64,000 nucleotides of DNA from JANSYL01 sp965229695 (GCA_965229695.1 OZ245921.1:1116001-1180000), one strand, 5' to 3'; counted from the first letter of the stretch, positions 1-8,250 are shown. The notes: generated from the sequence alone by a model not told the origin. Numbers and translations: made by a program.

Positions 1-1050
1 GCGGTCGCCTGTGTCGGGTTTCTGATGCTTTATTCCGTCGCGGGCGGATCGTTCCGCCCTTGGGCCGAGCCCCAGATGGAACGCTTTGGCCTTGGACTGT
101 TTGCGATGTTTTTTGTCGCCATGGTGCCGATCTGGTTCTGGCGCAACATGTCGGTCTTGGCCTACGCGGTTTCCGTTTTGCTGTTGTTATATGTGGAGTT
201 TTTCGGCGCGGTCGGCATGGGGGCGCAGCGCTGGATCGATCTGGGCTTCATGCGGCTTCAACCTTCGGAGCTGACCAAGATCACCTTGGTTATGGTGCTG
301 GCGGCCTATTACGATTGGCTTGATCTCGATAAGATTTCGCGCCCGCTTTACGTCGCGCTTCCGATCCTGCTGATCGCGGTGCCCACCTTTCTGACCCTGC
401 GCCAGCCCGACCTTGGCACGGCCCTATTGCTGCTGATGGGCGGGGGCGCGGTTTTGTTTGTGGCAGGCGTCCATTGGGCCTATTTCGTCGGTGTGATCGG
501 GTCGGGCGTGGCGGTGGTGGTGGCCGTCTTCACCTCTCGCGGCACACCCTGGCAGCTTCTGCAGGATTACCAGTATCGCCGCATCGACACCTTCCTGGAC
601 CCATCCAATGATCCGCTCGGGGCGGGCTATCACATCACACAAAGCCAGATCGCCCTGGGTTCGGGCGGCTGGACCGGGCGCGGGTTCATGCAGGGCACGC
701 AGAGCCGGTTGAACTTTCTGCCCGAAAAACACACTGACTTCATCTTCACGACGCTCGCCGAAGAGTTCGGCTTTGTCGGCGCGGCCTCGCTTTTGGTGCT
801 TTACGTGCTGATCCTAGTGTTCTGCATCGCCACCGCCTGGGCCGCGCGGGATCGGTTCGCATCGCTTCTGGTAATGGGGATTGCGGTCGCCTTCTTCCTC
901 TACTTCGCGGTTAACATGGCGATGGTCATGGGGCTTGCGCCTGTGGTTGGCGTGCCTCTGCCGCTGGTCAGCTACGGCGGATCGGCCATGTTGGTCTTGA
1001 TGGTCGCCTTCGGTTTGGTGCAATCGGCGCATATCCATCGCCCACGCTAA
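1..1050 (+). CDS. rodA: RodA (MrdB), SEDS-family peptidoglycan glycosyltransferase, 5'-truncated by window edge
   Basis: The reading frame is open from base 1, so the start lies outside the window. About 349 residues are present against roughly 370-380 usual for the family. RodA is an integral-membrane SEDS protein that polymerises lipid II into glycan strands in the elongasome together with PBP2. What is visible: repeated hydrophobic segments, the early signature GAQRWIDLG followed by QPSELTKI, the long extracytoplasmic stretch RIDTFLDPSNDPLGAGYH ... LPEKHTDFIFTTLAEEFGF, and the terminal PLPLVSYGGSAM typical of RodA/FtsW. RodA rather than FtsW is favoured by the GAQRW and LNFLPEKHTDF forms. 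mrdA (PBP2) would be expected just upstream, outside the window. The gene is followed by ghrA after 19 bases. Confidence 0.95.
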   Translation, partial: AVACVGFLMLYSVAGGSFRPWAEPQMERFGLGLFAMFFVAMVPIWFWRNMSVLAYAVSVLLLLYVEFFGAVGMGAQRWIDLGFMRLQPSELTKITLVMVLAAYYDWLDLDKISRPLYVALPILLIAVPTFLTLRQPDLGTALLLLMGGGAVLFVAGVHWAYFVGVIGSGVAVVVAVFTSRGTPWQLLQDYQYRRIDTFLDPSNDPLGAGYHITQSQIALGSGGWTGRGFMQGTQSRLNFLPEKHTDFIFTTLAEEFGFVGAASLLVLYVLILVFCIATAWAARDRFASLLVMGIAVAFFLYFAVNMAMVMGLAPVVGVPLPLVSYGGSAMLVLMVAFGLVQSAHIHRPR

Positions 1051-1069
1051 CCCCCTGTTCGGAGGCGCC

Positions 1070-2005
1070 ATGCTCACCATCCTTTTCGCCGCTAAGTATG
1101 AGCGGTGGGGTCAGTATGAAAAACCCTTGCGCACCGCCTTGGACGCTGAAGGGTTTGGGGACGCGATCCTGACGCTCAAAGCCGACCCGGCAGAGGTCGA
1201 TTACATCGTCTATGCCCCCAACAGCGATGTTCAGGATTTCACCCCCTTCACGCGCCTCAAGGCAGTATTGAACCTTTGGGCCGGGGTCGAAGATGTGGTG
1301 CATAACGAAACGCTCAAAGTGCCGCTAGCACGGATGGTCGATGATGGGTTGACCGAGGGGATGCGCGATTGGGTCGTCGGCCATGTGATGCGGCACCATC
1401 TGGGTATGGACGCGCATATCCAGGGGCAAGATGGGGTCTGGCGCGGCGGCATTGTGCCTCCGCTGGCCCGTGACAGAACCGTTGCGGTTTTGGGGCTGGG
1501 TGTTTTGGGGGATGCCAGCGCGCGGGCCCTGGCGGGGTTGGAGTTTCGCACCCTGGGTTGGTCACGCAGCCAAAAGCAGATTGATGGCGTCACAACCTTT
1601 CATGGTATCACCGGTTTGGCCGAGGTGCTGCGCCAGGCCGAAATCGCCGTTCTGCTATTGCCCAACACGCCAGCGACCGAAAACATCCTGGATGCCAAAG
1701 CGCTAGACCAGATGCCCGAGGGCGCGATCCTGATCAATCCCGGGCGCGGGCCTTTGATTGATGACGCTGCCCTTTTGGCCGCCTTGGATCGGGGACAGAT
1801 TGGCCATGCCACACTGGATGTGTTCCGCGTTGAGCCATTGCCACCCGACCACCCGTTCTGGTCCCATCCTAAGGTGACCGTCACACCCCATATCGCGTCG
1901 GAAACACGGCCAGAAACCGCCTCCGAACGTATTGCCGAGAATATCCGCCGGTCCGAGGATGGCTTGCCCCTGGTCGGTCTGGTCGATCGCGATCTGGGGT
2001 ATTGA
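1070..2005 (+). CDS. ghrA: Glyoxylate/hydroxypyruvate reductase A, D-2-hydroxyacid dehydrogenase
   Basis: A 311-residue cytoplasmic NAD(P)H-dependent reductase expected to convert glyoxylate to glycolate and hydroxypyruvate to D-glycerate. The Rossmann motif GLGVLG is at about residues 142-147. The catalytic triad of the family is in place: Arg226 in NPGRG, Glu255 in FRVEPLP, His274 in TPHIAS. The N-terminal MLTILFAAKYERWGQY and the HPFWSHPKVTVTPH stretch are characteristic of the GhrA branch rather than PGDH or formate dehydrogenase. The ATG start is preceded by a strong GGAGG ribosome site. It lies 19 bases after rodA and may be cotranscribed; the downstream pair of genes is convergent. Preferred substrate cannot be read from sequence. 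Confidence 0.88.
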   Translation: MLTILFAAKYERWGQYEKPLRTALDAEGFGDAILTLKADPAEVDYIVYAPNSDVQDFTPFTRLKAVLNLWAGVEDVVHNETLKVPLARMVDDGLTEGMRDWVVGHVMRHHLGMDAHIQGQDGVWRGGIVPPLARDRTVAVLGLGVLGDASARALAGLEFRTLGWSRSQKQIDGVTTFHGITGLAEVLRQAEIAVLLLPNTPATENILDAKALDQMPEGAILINPGRGPLIDDAALLAALDRGQIGHATLDVFRVEPLPPDHPFWSHPKVTVTPHIASETRPETASERIAENIRRSEDGLPLVGLVDRDLGY

Positions 2006-2018
2006 GCGCCCTTTGCGC

Positions 2019-2801
2019 CTAGCGCAATTTCGGCGGTGCGGACGGGTCCATGCCGGGCGCACTGGGTGCGACGGCTTCAACTTTGGGCGCTACGGGCAGG
2101 TCAAAGCGCAGCCCGACCCGCGCCAAACTGACCGCAACCGGGTCGCTCGCGCGGAAAAACCCAACATCCAGGCTGCCCGCTTCGATCCCGGAAAAGGTCA
2201 GCGCGTCGGCAACCGTGCGGGCCAAGGCCGGTTCGACACCTGGGACGGCATCGATAAAAGCCACCAAATGCCCGCAGCGCCCGCCCGCATAAGTGGCCCC
2301 AACCAAATACGCCATCTTGGCCAATCCCTCCGCCGCTGCGAAGCGTGCATCCAAAGCCTCCAACAAGGCTTCGGGCAAACCTGCCGGCGCGCTGAAGGCT
2401 TCGGCCTTGTCTTCGACCTCATCCGGGGTTTGTTCCAGCGTCTCCGCCAGCCAAGCGACCGAGGCTGCTTCGACCAAGATCGAGGAGGGGGCGACCCCCA
2501 GGTTCACTCCCAGCCCGATGCCTTGCCCCGCAAGCAGACCGGTCAAGGCGCGCCCGGACAAGGCGGCAAAGGGGGCGGGGCCTTCGGCAAAGGCAGTCAG
2601 ACGTTCCTCCAAATCGAAAACCAGCGCGAAGCTTTCACCCTCGACCGGAAAAATCTGCGGTCGGATTTGATCGCCCACGGGTTCTTCTTCCAGCAGCAGG
2701 AAGAGCTCGGCCCCGGCCAATCGATCATAAAACTTAAGCCGCGCGGATGCGTCTTCAGGCGCGGCTTCCATGGCGGCATGGGCCGTGTCGAGCGGTGTCA
2801 T
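2019..2801 (-). CDS. SseB family protein (SseB N-terminal domain)
   Basis: 260 residues, rich in Ala/Leu/Glu, without signal peptide or membrane segments. The N-terminal half (AELFLLLEEEP ... FPVEGESFALVFDLEERLTAFA) matches the layout of the SseB N-terminal domain, a small alpha/beta fold seen in proteins named after enhanced serine sensitivity protein SseB. Function in alphaproteobacteria is not established. The last ~20 residues are Pro/Ala-rich. Its start codon overlaps the stop of the upstream uracil-DNA-glycosylase gene as ATGA (2798-2801), so the two are almost certainly translated as a coupled pair. The 3' end converges on ghrA with a 13-base gap. Confidence 0.7.
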   Translation of the reverse strand: MTPLDTAHAAMEAAPEDASARLKFYDRLAGAELFLLLEEEPVGDQIRPQIFPVEGESFALVFDLEERLTAFAEGPAPFAALSGRALTGLLAGQGIGLGVNLGVAPSSILVEAASVAWLAETLEQTPDEVEDKAEAFSAPAGLPEALLEALDARFAAAEGLAKMAYLVGATYAGGRCGHLVAFIDAVPGVEPALARTVADALTFSGIEAGSLDVGFFRASDPVAVSLARVGLRFDLPVAPKVEAVAPSAPGMDPSAPPKLR

Positions 2802-3391
2802 TCGGCCAAAACCTCAGCAATACGGGCGCGCAGGACGGGCAGAAGCTCGACCTCGAACCAGGGATTTTTCTTAAGCCAGGCCGTATTGCGCCAAGACGGG
2901 TGCGGCAAGGGGAAGACATCCGGCGCATGGTCGCGCCATTCCGCAACACGGGCCGTCACGCCCAGCTTTCCGCCCAAATGCCAGCTTTGGGCATAACCGC
3001 CGATCAACAGCGTCAGGCGCACCTGCCCCAAAGCGTCCAAAACCCGCGACCGCCAGGTTTCGGGGCAAATTTTGGGGGGCGGCCGGTCACTGCCCTTGGC
3101 GTCATATCCCGGAAAGCAAAAGGCCATAGGCACTACGGCGATGCGGTCACGGTCGTAAAACGTGGCCTCATCCACGCCCATCCAGTCGCGCAACCGGTCG
3201 CCCGATGGATCAAAGAACGGTTTACCGGCTTTGTGCACGCGCATGCCCGGCGCTTGGCCCGCGATCAGGATGCGGGCGCCTTGGTCGAACCACACGATGG
3301 GTCGAGGCTGATGCTGGGTCTCTGTGGCTGCAAAGCGATCTGCACATAGACGGCAAGCCGCCAATTCTGATTTCAGAGTGTCCGGGTTCAT
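2798..3391 (-). CDS. Uracil-DNA glycosylase superfamily protein with Fe-S-type cysteines
   Basis: 198 residues from the ATG at 3391; the frame is open further upstream but a start there would read into the arsR operator. The UDG fold is shown by GQAPG (residues 45-49), the water-activating/uracil pocket position, and by HPSW (164-167), the DNA-intercalation motif. Four cysteines, C13-x2-C16 and C92-x16-C109, have the spacing of the 4Fe-4S cluster in family 4/5-type UDGs. It would excise uracil or another deaminated base in base-excision repair. The TGA stop overlaps the next gene's ATG. Substrate range within the superfamily is not determinable; the GQAPG form is not the canonical family 4 GEAPG, so it may be a divergent branch. 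Confidence 0.8.
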   Translation of the reverse strand: MNPDTLKSELAACRLCADRFAATETQHQPRPIVWFDQGARILIAGQAPGMRVHKAGKPFFDPSGDRLRDWMGVDEATFYDRDRIAVVPMAFCFPGYDAKGSDRPPPKICPETWRSRVLDALGQVRLTLLIGGYAQSWHLGGKLGVTARVAEWRDHAPDVFPLPHPSWRNTAWLKKNPWFEVELLPVLRARIAEVLAE

Positions 3392-3448
3392 GGCCGGGTA
3401 GCTAAGGGGAATGGGTCGAAAAGCAAAGGGTGCTGGACATCGCTTCTT

Positions 3449-3470
3449 TATTTCTATAATCATAGAAATA
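3449..3470. promoter_or_regulatory. Palindromic candidate ArsR operator
   Basis: A perfect 9-bp inverted repeat, TATTTCTAT and ATAGAAATA separated by AATC, occupies 3449-3470 in the short divergent gap between the UDG gene and arsR. The last base is the A of the arsR ATG. AT-rich interrupted palindromes of this type are the usual ArsR/SmtB binding sites, so autorepression is inferred. There is no Shine-Dalgarno sequence before the arsR ATG, because the palindrome fills that space. Confidence 0.75.
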
Positions 3471-3796
3471 TGAAAACGAATCTACTCCCCCTGCCCGAAC
3501 TAACCATCGCCGCAACCGCCTTTGCGGCGCTTGGCTCCGAACACCGCTTGGCCATTCTGCGGCGGCTTGTGCGCGCGGGCCCCGGCGGTCTGCCCATTGG
3601 GCAGTTGGGCGAAGATGTCGGTGTGTCGGGCTCGGTTCTAACACACCATGTCAAACAATTGGTGTCGGCCGGTCTGGTCGAACAACGCCGCGATGGGCGG
3701 CGCATCTTTTGCTCGGTCGTGCATACCGAGGTGGAGGCGCTTTCCCAGTTTTTGATCTCAGAATGCTGCGCCGATCAGGGCGGGCCCACAGTTTAG
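3470..3796 (+). CDS. ArsR/SmtB family metalloregulator
   Basis: 108 residues with a winged helix-turn-helix covering most of the chain (HRLAILRRLVRAGPGGL ... GEDVGVSGSVLTHHVKQL ... GLVEQRRDGRRIFCSV). The fold and length fit a small ArsR-type repressor that leaves DNA when it binds a metal(loid). A Cys-Cys pair near the C-terminus (ECCADQ) and the Cys in RRIFCSV are candidate thiolate ligands; the classical ELCVCDL motif of ArsR helix 3 is absent, so the sensing site differs from plasmid ArsR. The gene sits 7 bases before the ArsP-type permease and is probably cotranscribed with it. The ATG overlaps the palindrome and lacks a ribosome site, suggesting a leaderless or very short-leader mRNA. 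Confidence 0.85.
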   Translation: MKTNLLPLPELTIAATAFAALGSEHRLAILRRLVRAGPGGLPIGQLGEDVGVSGSVLTHHVKQLVSAGLVEQRRDGRRIFCSVVHTEVEALSQFLISECCADQGGPTV

Positions 3797-3803
3797 GACG
3801 GCA

Positions 3804-4832
3804 ATGATGGCTGATCTCACCCAAAACCCCCGCCCAATCCTGGCCGCATGGGGCCGCGTTGATAAGGTCGCGGTCACCGGCATTTTGATCGTTGCGGTGC
3901 TTGCGCTGTTTGATCGTCCAGCGGTGATCCCAACCCTGGCCGAGATGATGGAGCATTTCATTGGCACGTTGCCCTTTATCCTTTTCGCGGTTGTGGCCAT
4001 CGGGGTGATGAAGGCCACCGGGTCCGAACGCCTGCTGGATGGGGCGTTTCGCGGGCGAGAACTGCGCATGATCATGATCGGCGCGTTGGCGGGCGGTCTT
4101 TCCCCCTTTTGCTCTTGCGAGGTCATTCCGTTTGTCGCAGCGTTGCTGGCCGCCGGCGCTCCCCTATCGGCGGTGATGGCGTTTTGGTTGGCCTCTCCGC
4201 TCATGGACCCGGCCATGTTCGCGATCACAGCAGGTGGTCTTGGCTTTGACTTTGCGATTGCCAAAACGCTGGCCGCCATCGCGCTGGGCACACTCGGCGG
4301 GTTGACGGTAATGATGTTCGTGAATTCACCCGTGTTTGCCGATCCGCTGCGTGAAAAGCCCGCCGTGGGCGGGTGCTGTGGCGCGAAGAAACTGACACTA
4401 AACTGGCAGTTCTGGACCGAAGCCCCCCGCCGCCGCGTGTTTGGCGAGGCGGCATTGGAAAACCTTCTGTTCTTGGCCAAATGGCTTTTGTTGGCCTATC
4501 TGCTGCAAGCGCTATTGATCCGCTATGTCCCCGCCGAACTGATTGCCCAGATCATCGGCGGCAACGGGATCGGCCCCATTCTGATCGGTGCGCTGGTCGG
4601 GGCACCGGCCTACCTGAACGGCTATGCCGCTGTGCCGCTGATGGCAGGGTTGCTTGAGCAGGGCATGTCCCCCGGTGCGGCGATGTCCTTTGTCATCGCC
4701 GGTGGCGTCAGCAGCATTCCCGCCGCCGTCGCGGTTTGGGCCTTGGTCAAACCTCGGGTTTTTGCCGCCTATCTGAGCCTGGCGATGATCGGTGCGATCT
4801 TGGCGGGACTGGCCTGGGCCGCGCTGGCCTAA
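3804..4832 (+). CDS. ArsP/DUF318-type permease
   Basis: 342-residue polytopic membrane protein of the permease family Pfam03773. Visible features: about eight hydrophobic segments, the hallmark loop SPFCSCEVIPF near residue 95, a second symmetrical half with GAPAYLNGYAAVPLMAGLLEQG, and a cytoplasmic middle region carrying GGCCGAKK. Characterised ArsP proteins export trivalent organoarsenicals such as methylarsenite using conserved cysteines; others in the family are tied to selenite or are unassigned. The cysteine-rich loop plus the upstream ArsR gene support metalloid efflux here, but the exact substrate is inferred. A GGACGG ribosome site precedes ATGATG; either methionine could initiate. 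Confidence 0.8.
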   Translation: MMADLTQNPRPILAAWGRVDKVAVTGILIVAVLALFDRPAVIPTLAEMMEHFIGTLPFILFAVVAIGVMKATGSERLLDGAFRGRELRMIMIGALAGGLSPFCSCEVIPFVAALLAAGAPLSAVMAFWLASPLMDPAMFAITAGGLGFDFAIAKTLAAIALGTLGGLTVMMFVNSPVFADPLREKPAVGGCCGAKKLTLNWQFWTEAPRRRVFGEAALENLLFLAKWLLLAYLLQALLIRYVPAELIAQIIGGNGIGPILIGALVGAPAYLNGYAAVPLMAGLLEQGMSPGAAMSFVIAGGVSSIPAAVAVWALVKPRVFAAYLSLAMIGAILAGLAWAALA

Positions 4833-4938
4833 CAGCTTGCCGGGCCCCGGCACCGACCGCATCTGGATCACAAAAGCCCGCTCTTCGCCTCAAAAATGGC
4901 GACCACGCGCCCGGAAATACCAAAAATCCCTATTTGTT

Positions 4939-4968
4939 TTGGGCAGCATCAGACATAATGCTGCCCAA
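4939..4968. repeat. 11-bp perfect inverted repeat before the capsule gene
   Basis: TTGGGCAGCAT (4939-4949) and ATGCTGCCCAA (4958-4968) form a perfect 11-bp hairpin with an 8-base loop, about 85 bases before the capsule ATPase. There is no T-tract on the + side (AATTAGGGG follows), so it is either a terminator-like structure for the permease transcript or an operator. Its function is not known. Confidence 0.6.
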
Positions 4969-5053
4969 TTAGGGGTGTAGGCCTCCCGACAAAACGCGGC
5001 GATGAGACCGTGCAAATGGGCAGGCAAAGCAGAGATAGGCGGGTCACTAGGCC

Positions 5054-5707
5054 ATGCTTCAATTCGTTGATGTGTCAAAATCGTTCTGGACCGGGGAACG
5101 CCGAAAGGTGATCCTTGATCGGGCGTCGTTTCGCATCGACCTGGGCTATTCGATGGGCATCTTGGCGCCGAATGGCACCGGGAAAACCACGCTGATCAAG
5201 ATGATGGCGGGGCTCGAAAAGCCTGATGAAGGCAACATCTATCGCAACGCGCGCATCTCGTTCCCGCTGGGTTTCATGGGCGGCGTCGTCCCCAGGCTCA
5301 GCGCCTGCGAAAACTCCCGCTATATCGCGCGGATGTATGGGCTCGACCCCGATTATGTCGAAGCCTTCTGCCGCTGGGTCTGCGGCATCGAAGAATATTT
5401 CGACATGCCGGTGGGCACCTATTCCGGCGGGATGCGGTCGCGCTTCAACTTCTCGCTGCTATTGGCGTTGGAGTTTGATATCTACCTGATCGACGAAGGC
5501 ATGCCCGCTTCCACGGATGCCGAGTTTAACCGGCGCGCGGGCACCATCCTGGCCGACCGCCTGAAACACGCGACGGTGGTGATCGTGTCCCACCAACCGT
5601 CAACCTTGGAAAAATTCGCCCGCCGCGCGGCTGTGCTGCGCGATGGGCAATTGTATCAGTTCGACTCGCTCGAAGAGGCTAAGCAGCTTTATGACTACGA
5701 AACCTAA
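5054..5707 (+). CDS. kpsT: KpsT-like polysaccharide-export ABC transporter ATPase
   Basis: 217 residues, the short length typical of group 2 capsule ATPases (KpsT/BexA/CtrD) rather than the longer O-antigen Wzt. Walker A APNGTGKT is at 38-45, the signature YSGGM at 123-127, and Walker B with the catalytic Glu in YLIDEG at about 144-149. It would energise movement of a phospholipid-linked polysaccharide across the inner membrane with a KpsM partner. The next gene, a KpsE-like protein, starts 17 bases inside this one, so the two are coupled. No kpsM-like permease lies in the window, which is unusual for this system. Confidence 0.88.
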   Translation: MLQFVDVSKSFWTGERRKVILDRASFRIDLGYSMGILAPNGTGKTTLIKMMAGLEKPDEGNIYRNARISFPLGFMGGVVPRLSACENSRYIARMYGLDPDYVEAFCRWVCGIEEYFDMPVGTYSGGMRSRFNFSLLLALEFDIYLIDEGMPASTDAEFNRRAGTILADRLKHATVVIVSHQPSTLEKFARRAAVLRDGQLYQFDSLEEAKQLYDYET

Positions 5708-7403
5708 AGCCCGGAAGTTTCGCATCCGCCGCAACGATTCCATTGCGCCTGCGGGCGAAACGCGCCGCGCGGCCCCGTCTGTGGGCGACGCGCCGGGCGC
5801 AGGCAATGCCATGCCAACCGGGTCTGAGGATGGCTTTGGCAACCAGGTTTTCCCTGGCTCCGCCGCCCATGATCGGCAGATGCAACAACAGGCGGGCGGC
5901 GCACCCGCCAGCAGCGGTCCCTCGGTCGAAGAAGAGCTTGCCGCGATCCGTGCCGAAGGGTTGACCGGGCGCCAGCTACGCATGGCGCGGCGCACGGCAC
6001 AAAAGCATGGGCTGCAGCCCAGTTCCGACTTCGACGCCGTGCGTGTGCTGCGCAATCGGGGCATCGATCCCTTTGGGCAGAAGAACATGCTGGAACTGGT
6101 GGTGAACGAAGGCCAGGGCCAAAACCAGGGCCAGCCACAGAACCTGCCCGCCGCGCAGCCACAACAGCCGCAAGTCCCCGCGCGCGCCGCGCCACCGCCA
6201 CCGCCGCCCGCACCCCAGCAAGCCCCACAGCCTTTGGGCGCCGACGAACGCGCGACCGAGATCATGAAGGTGCAGCGCGACATCGCGCGACGCCGCCGCC
6301 GTCGCTTGGTGCTTTTGGCGGCGCGTCTATCCTTTTTCGTTCTGCTGCCGACCTTGATCGTCGGCTATTATTACTATCGCGTTGCCACCCCGCTTTATGC
6401 GACCAACACCGAGTTTATCATTCAAAAGGCTGATTCCGGCGCTTCCTCGGGCGGGGGCGGCCTGGGCGGTTTGCTGGGCGGCGGCGGTTTTGCCACCGTT
6501 CAGGAAAGCATCACCGTTCAAAGCTTTCTAGAAAGCCGCGAAGCGATGCTGCGGCTGGATGAGGAAATGGATTTCCGTGGCCATTTCTCAGCCGAGAATA
6601 TGGACCCGCTGATCCGTCTGGCCCCCGATGCCACGGTTGAGGATGTGTATTCGACCTATCGCCAACAGCTGACCATCGGCTACGACCCGACCGAAGGCGT
6701 GGTGAAGCTGGAAATGCTGGCCGCCGATCCCCTGGTCAGCCAGCAGTTTTCCGAAGCACTTATCGGCTACGCCGAAGAGCGCGTCGATCAGATGAGCCAA
6801 CGCCTGCGCGAAGACCAAATGGCCGGTGCGCGCGATAGTTTCGAAGATGCCGAAAACCGCGTCCTCGAAGCCCAACAGCGCGTTCTGACGCTCCAAGAAC
6901 AACGTGGCGTTCTGTCGGCGGAGGCCGAGGTTTCAGCTGTGTTCGGCCAGATCAGCACCTTTGAGCTTGAACTGCAAAACGAGCGCTTGCGGCTGGACGA
7001 ATTGCAAGCCGTCGCACGACCAAACACCACACGGGTCGAGGTTGCCGAACGCAATATCGCGCGACTTGAGGCGTTGATTGCAGAACTGCGCTCGGGACTA
7101 ACCGAGACCCAGGGTGGTGGCGCGTCGCTTGCGCAGATTCAATCCGAATTGGTGATCGCCCAGGCCGACCTGGAAACGCGTCAGCTGATGCTCGCGCAAG
7201 CGTTGCAGCAGATGGAAGCCTCTCGCATCGAAGCCAACCGGCAGTCGCTTTACCTGTCGCTGGCGGTCTTCCCGGTCGCGCCGGACGAAGCCGCCTATCC
7301 GCGCGCGTTCGAGAATACGTTGCTTGCGTTTCTGATCTTTTCGGGTGTTTACCTGATGGTGTCGATGACCGTATCGATCCTGCGCGAGCAGGTCAGTTCC
7401 TAA
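5691..7403 (+). CDS. kpsE: KpsE/CtrB-like capsule export protein with long low-complexity head
   Basis: 570 residues starting at the ATG at 5691 inside the 3' end of kpsT. Order: cytoplasmic head of about 200 residues that is Gln/Pro/Ala-rich with a run of seven prolines near 168-174 and the block LTGRQLRMARRTAQKHG near 91-107; an Arg-rich stop (RRRRRR, ~200-205); TM1 about 206-228; a Gly-rich loop (GGGGLGGLLGGGG, ~254-266); a Wzz-like and coiled-coil periplasmic domain; TM2 near the C-terminus (LLAFLIFSGVYLMVSM). This is the polysaccharide co-polymerase architecture of KpsE/BexC, which bridges the inner-membrane transporter to the outer-membrane export protein. The head is far longer than in E. 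coli KpsE. kdsA follows 13 bases later. Confidence 0.82.
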   Translation: MTTKPKARKFRIRRNDSIAPAGETRRAAPSVGDAPGAGNAMPTGSEDGFGNQVFPGSAAHDRQMQQQAGGAPASSGPSVEEELAAIRAEGLTGRQLRMARRTAQKHGLQPSSDFDAVRVLRNRGIDPFGQKNMLELVVNEGQGQNQGQPQNLPAAQPQQPQVPARAAPPPPPPAPQQAPQPLGADERATEIMKVQRDIARRRRRRLVLLAARLSFFVLLPTLIVGYYYYRVATPLYATNTEFIIQKADSGASSGGGGLGGLLGGGGFATVQESITVQSFLESREAMLRLDEEMDFRGHFSAENMDPLIRLAPDATVEDVYSTYRQQLTIGYDPTEGVVKLEMLAADPLVSQQFSEALIGYAEERVDQMSQRLREDQMAGARDSFEDAENRVLEAQQRVLTLQEQRGVLSAEAEVSAVFGQISTFELELQNERLRLDELQAVARPNTTRVEVAERNIARLEALIAELRSGLTETQGGGASLAQIQSELVIAQADLETRQLMLAQALQQMEASRIEANRQSLYLSLAVFPVAPDEAAYPRAFENTLLAFLIFSGVYLMVSMTVSILREQVSS

Positions 7404-7416
7404 CGCCGGAGACAGC

Positions 7417-8250
7417 ATGAAAACCGTAGATGCGGGCCCGGTGGCCTTTTGCAATGATGCGCCTTTGACGGTCATCGCGGGCCCCTGCGCGTTGGAAAGC
7501 CGTGACCATGCGATGATGATCGCCGAAACCATGGCCAAGGCCTGCGCTGATGCGGGCGCTGGCTATGTGTTCAAGGCGAGCTTTGACAAAGCCAACCGCA
7601 CCAGTGTCGACGGCAAGCGCGGCCTGGGTATCGAACTTGGCCTGCGTGCCCTGGCCGAGGTGAAGGAACAGATCGGCTGCCCCGTCCTGACCGATATCCA
7701 CGCGCCTGAACAATGCGCCACCGTGGCCGAGGTTTGCAACATCCTGCAAATCCCGGCCTTTCTAAGCCGCCAGACCGATCTGCTTTTGGCGGCCGGCGAA
7801 AGCGGCGCGGTTGTGAACATCAAAAAGGGACAATTCCTTGCACCGTGGGATATGCCCAATGTGATCAGCAAGGTCGAAGCCACCGGCAATACCAATATCC
7901 TGCTGACCGAACGCGGCGCGAGCTTTGGCTACAACACGCTTGTCGCCGATATGCGATCCCTGCCGGAAATGGCCAAGACGGGCTATCCCGTGATCATGGA
8001 TGCCACCCATTCCGTGCAGCAGCCCGGGGGCAAAGGTGGTTCTTCTGGAGGGCAGCGCGAATTTGCACCGGTCATGGCGCGGGCCGCTGTCTCGCTTGGT
8101 GTCGCGGGCGTCTTCATCGAAACCCATGAAGCGCCGGATACCGCGCCATCGGACGGGCCGAACATGATCCCGCTGGATCAAATGCCCAAATTGGTGGCGG
8201 ACTTGATGGCATTCGATCATCTGGCGAAAGCCAACCCCATCCGGCTCTGA
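7417..8250 (+). CDS. kdsA: 3-deoxy-8-phosphooctulonate synthase (KDO-8-phosphate synthase)
   Basis: 277 residues. Condenses phosphoenolpyruvate with arabinose 5-phosphate to KDO-8-phosphate, the first committed step to KDO for LPS or capsule linkers. Family motifs are clear: AGPCALES near the N-terminus, FKASFDKANRTS, GTNILLTERG-type loop (here NTNILLTERGASFGYN) and DATHSVQQPGG. The Cys in AGPCALES, the His in THSVQ, the Glu in ETHE and the Asp in PSDGPN correspond to ligands of the metal-dependent class; E. coli KdsA has Asn in place of this Cys. The location directly after capsule export genes suggests KDO use in a capsule or its lipid anchor. Start is ATG after CGGAGACAGC. Confidence 0.95.
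   Translation: MKTVDAGPVAFCNDAPLTVIAGPCALESRDHAMMIAETMAKACADAGAGYVFKASFDKANRTSVDGKRGLGIELGLRALAEVKEQIGCPVLTDIHAPEQCATVAEVCNILQIPAFLSRQTDLLLAAGESGAVVNIKKGQFLAPWDMPNVISKVEATGNTNILLTERGASFGYNTLVADMRSLPEMAKTGYPVIMDATHSVQQPGGKGGSSGGQREFAPVMARAAVSLGVAGVFIETHEAPDTAPSDGPNMIPLDQMPKLVADLMAFDHLAKANPIRL

Noticed and set aside
1932..2996. 354-codon open frame opposite the SseB/UDG genes
   Set aside because: Arg/Gln-rich shadow composition and overlap with two coupled, motif-bearing genes on the minus strand.
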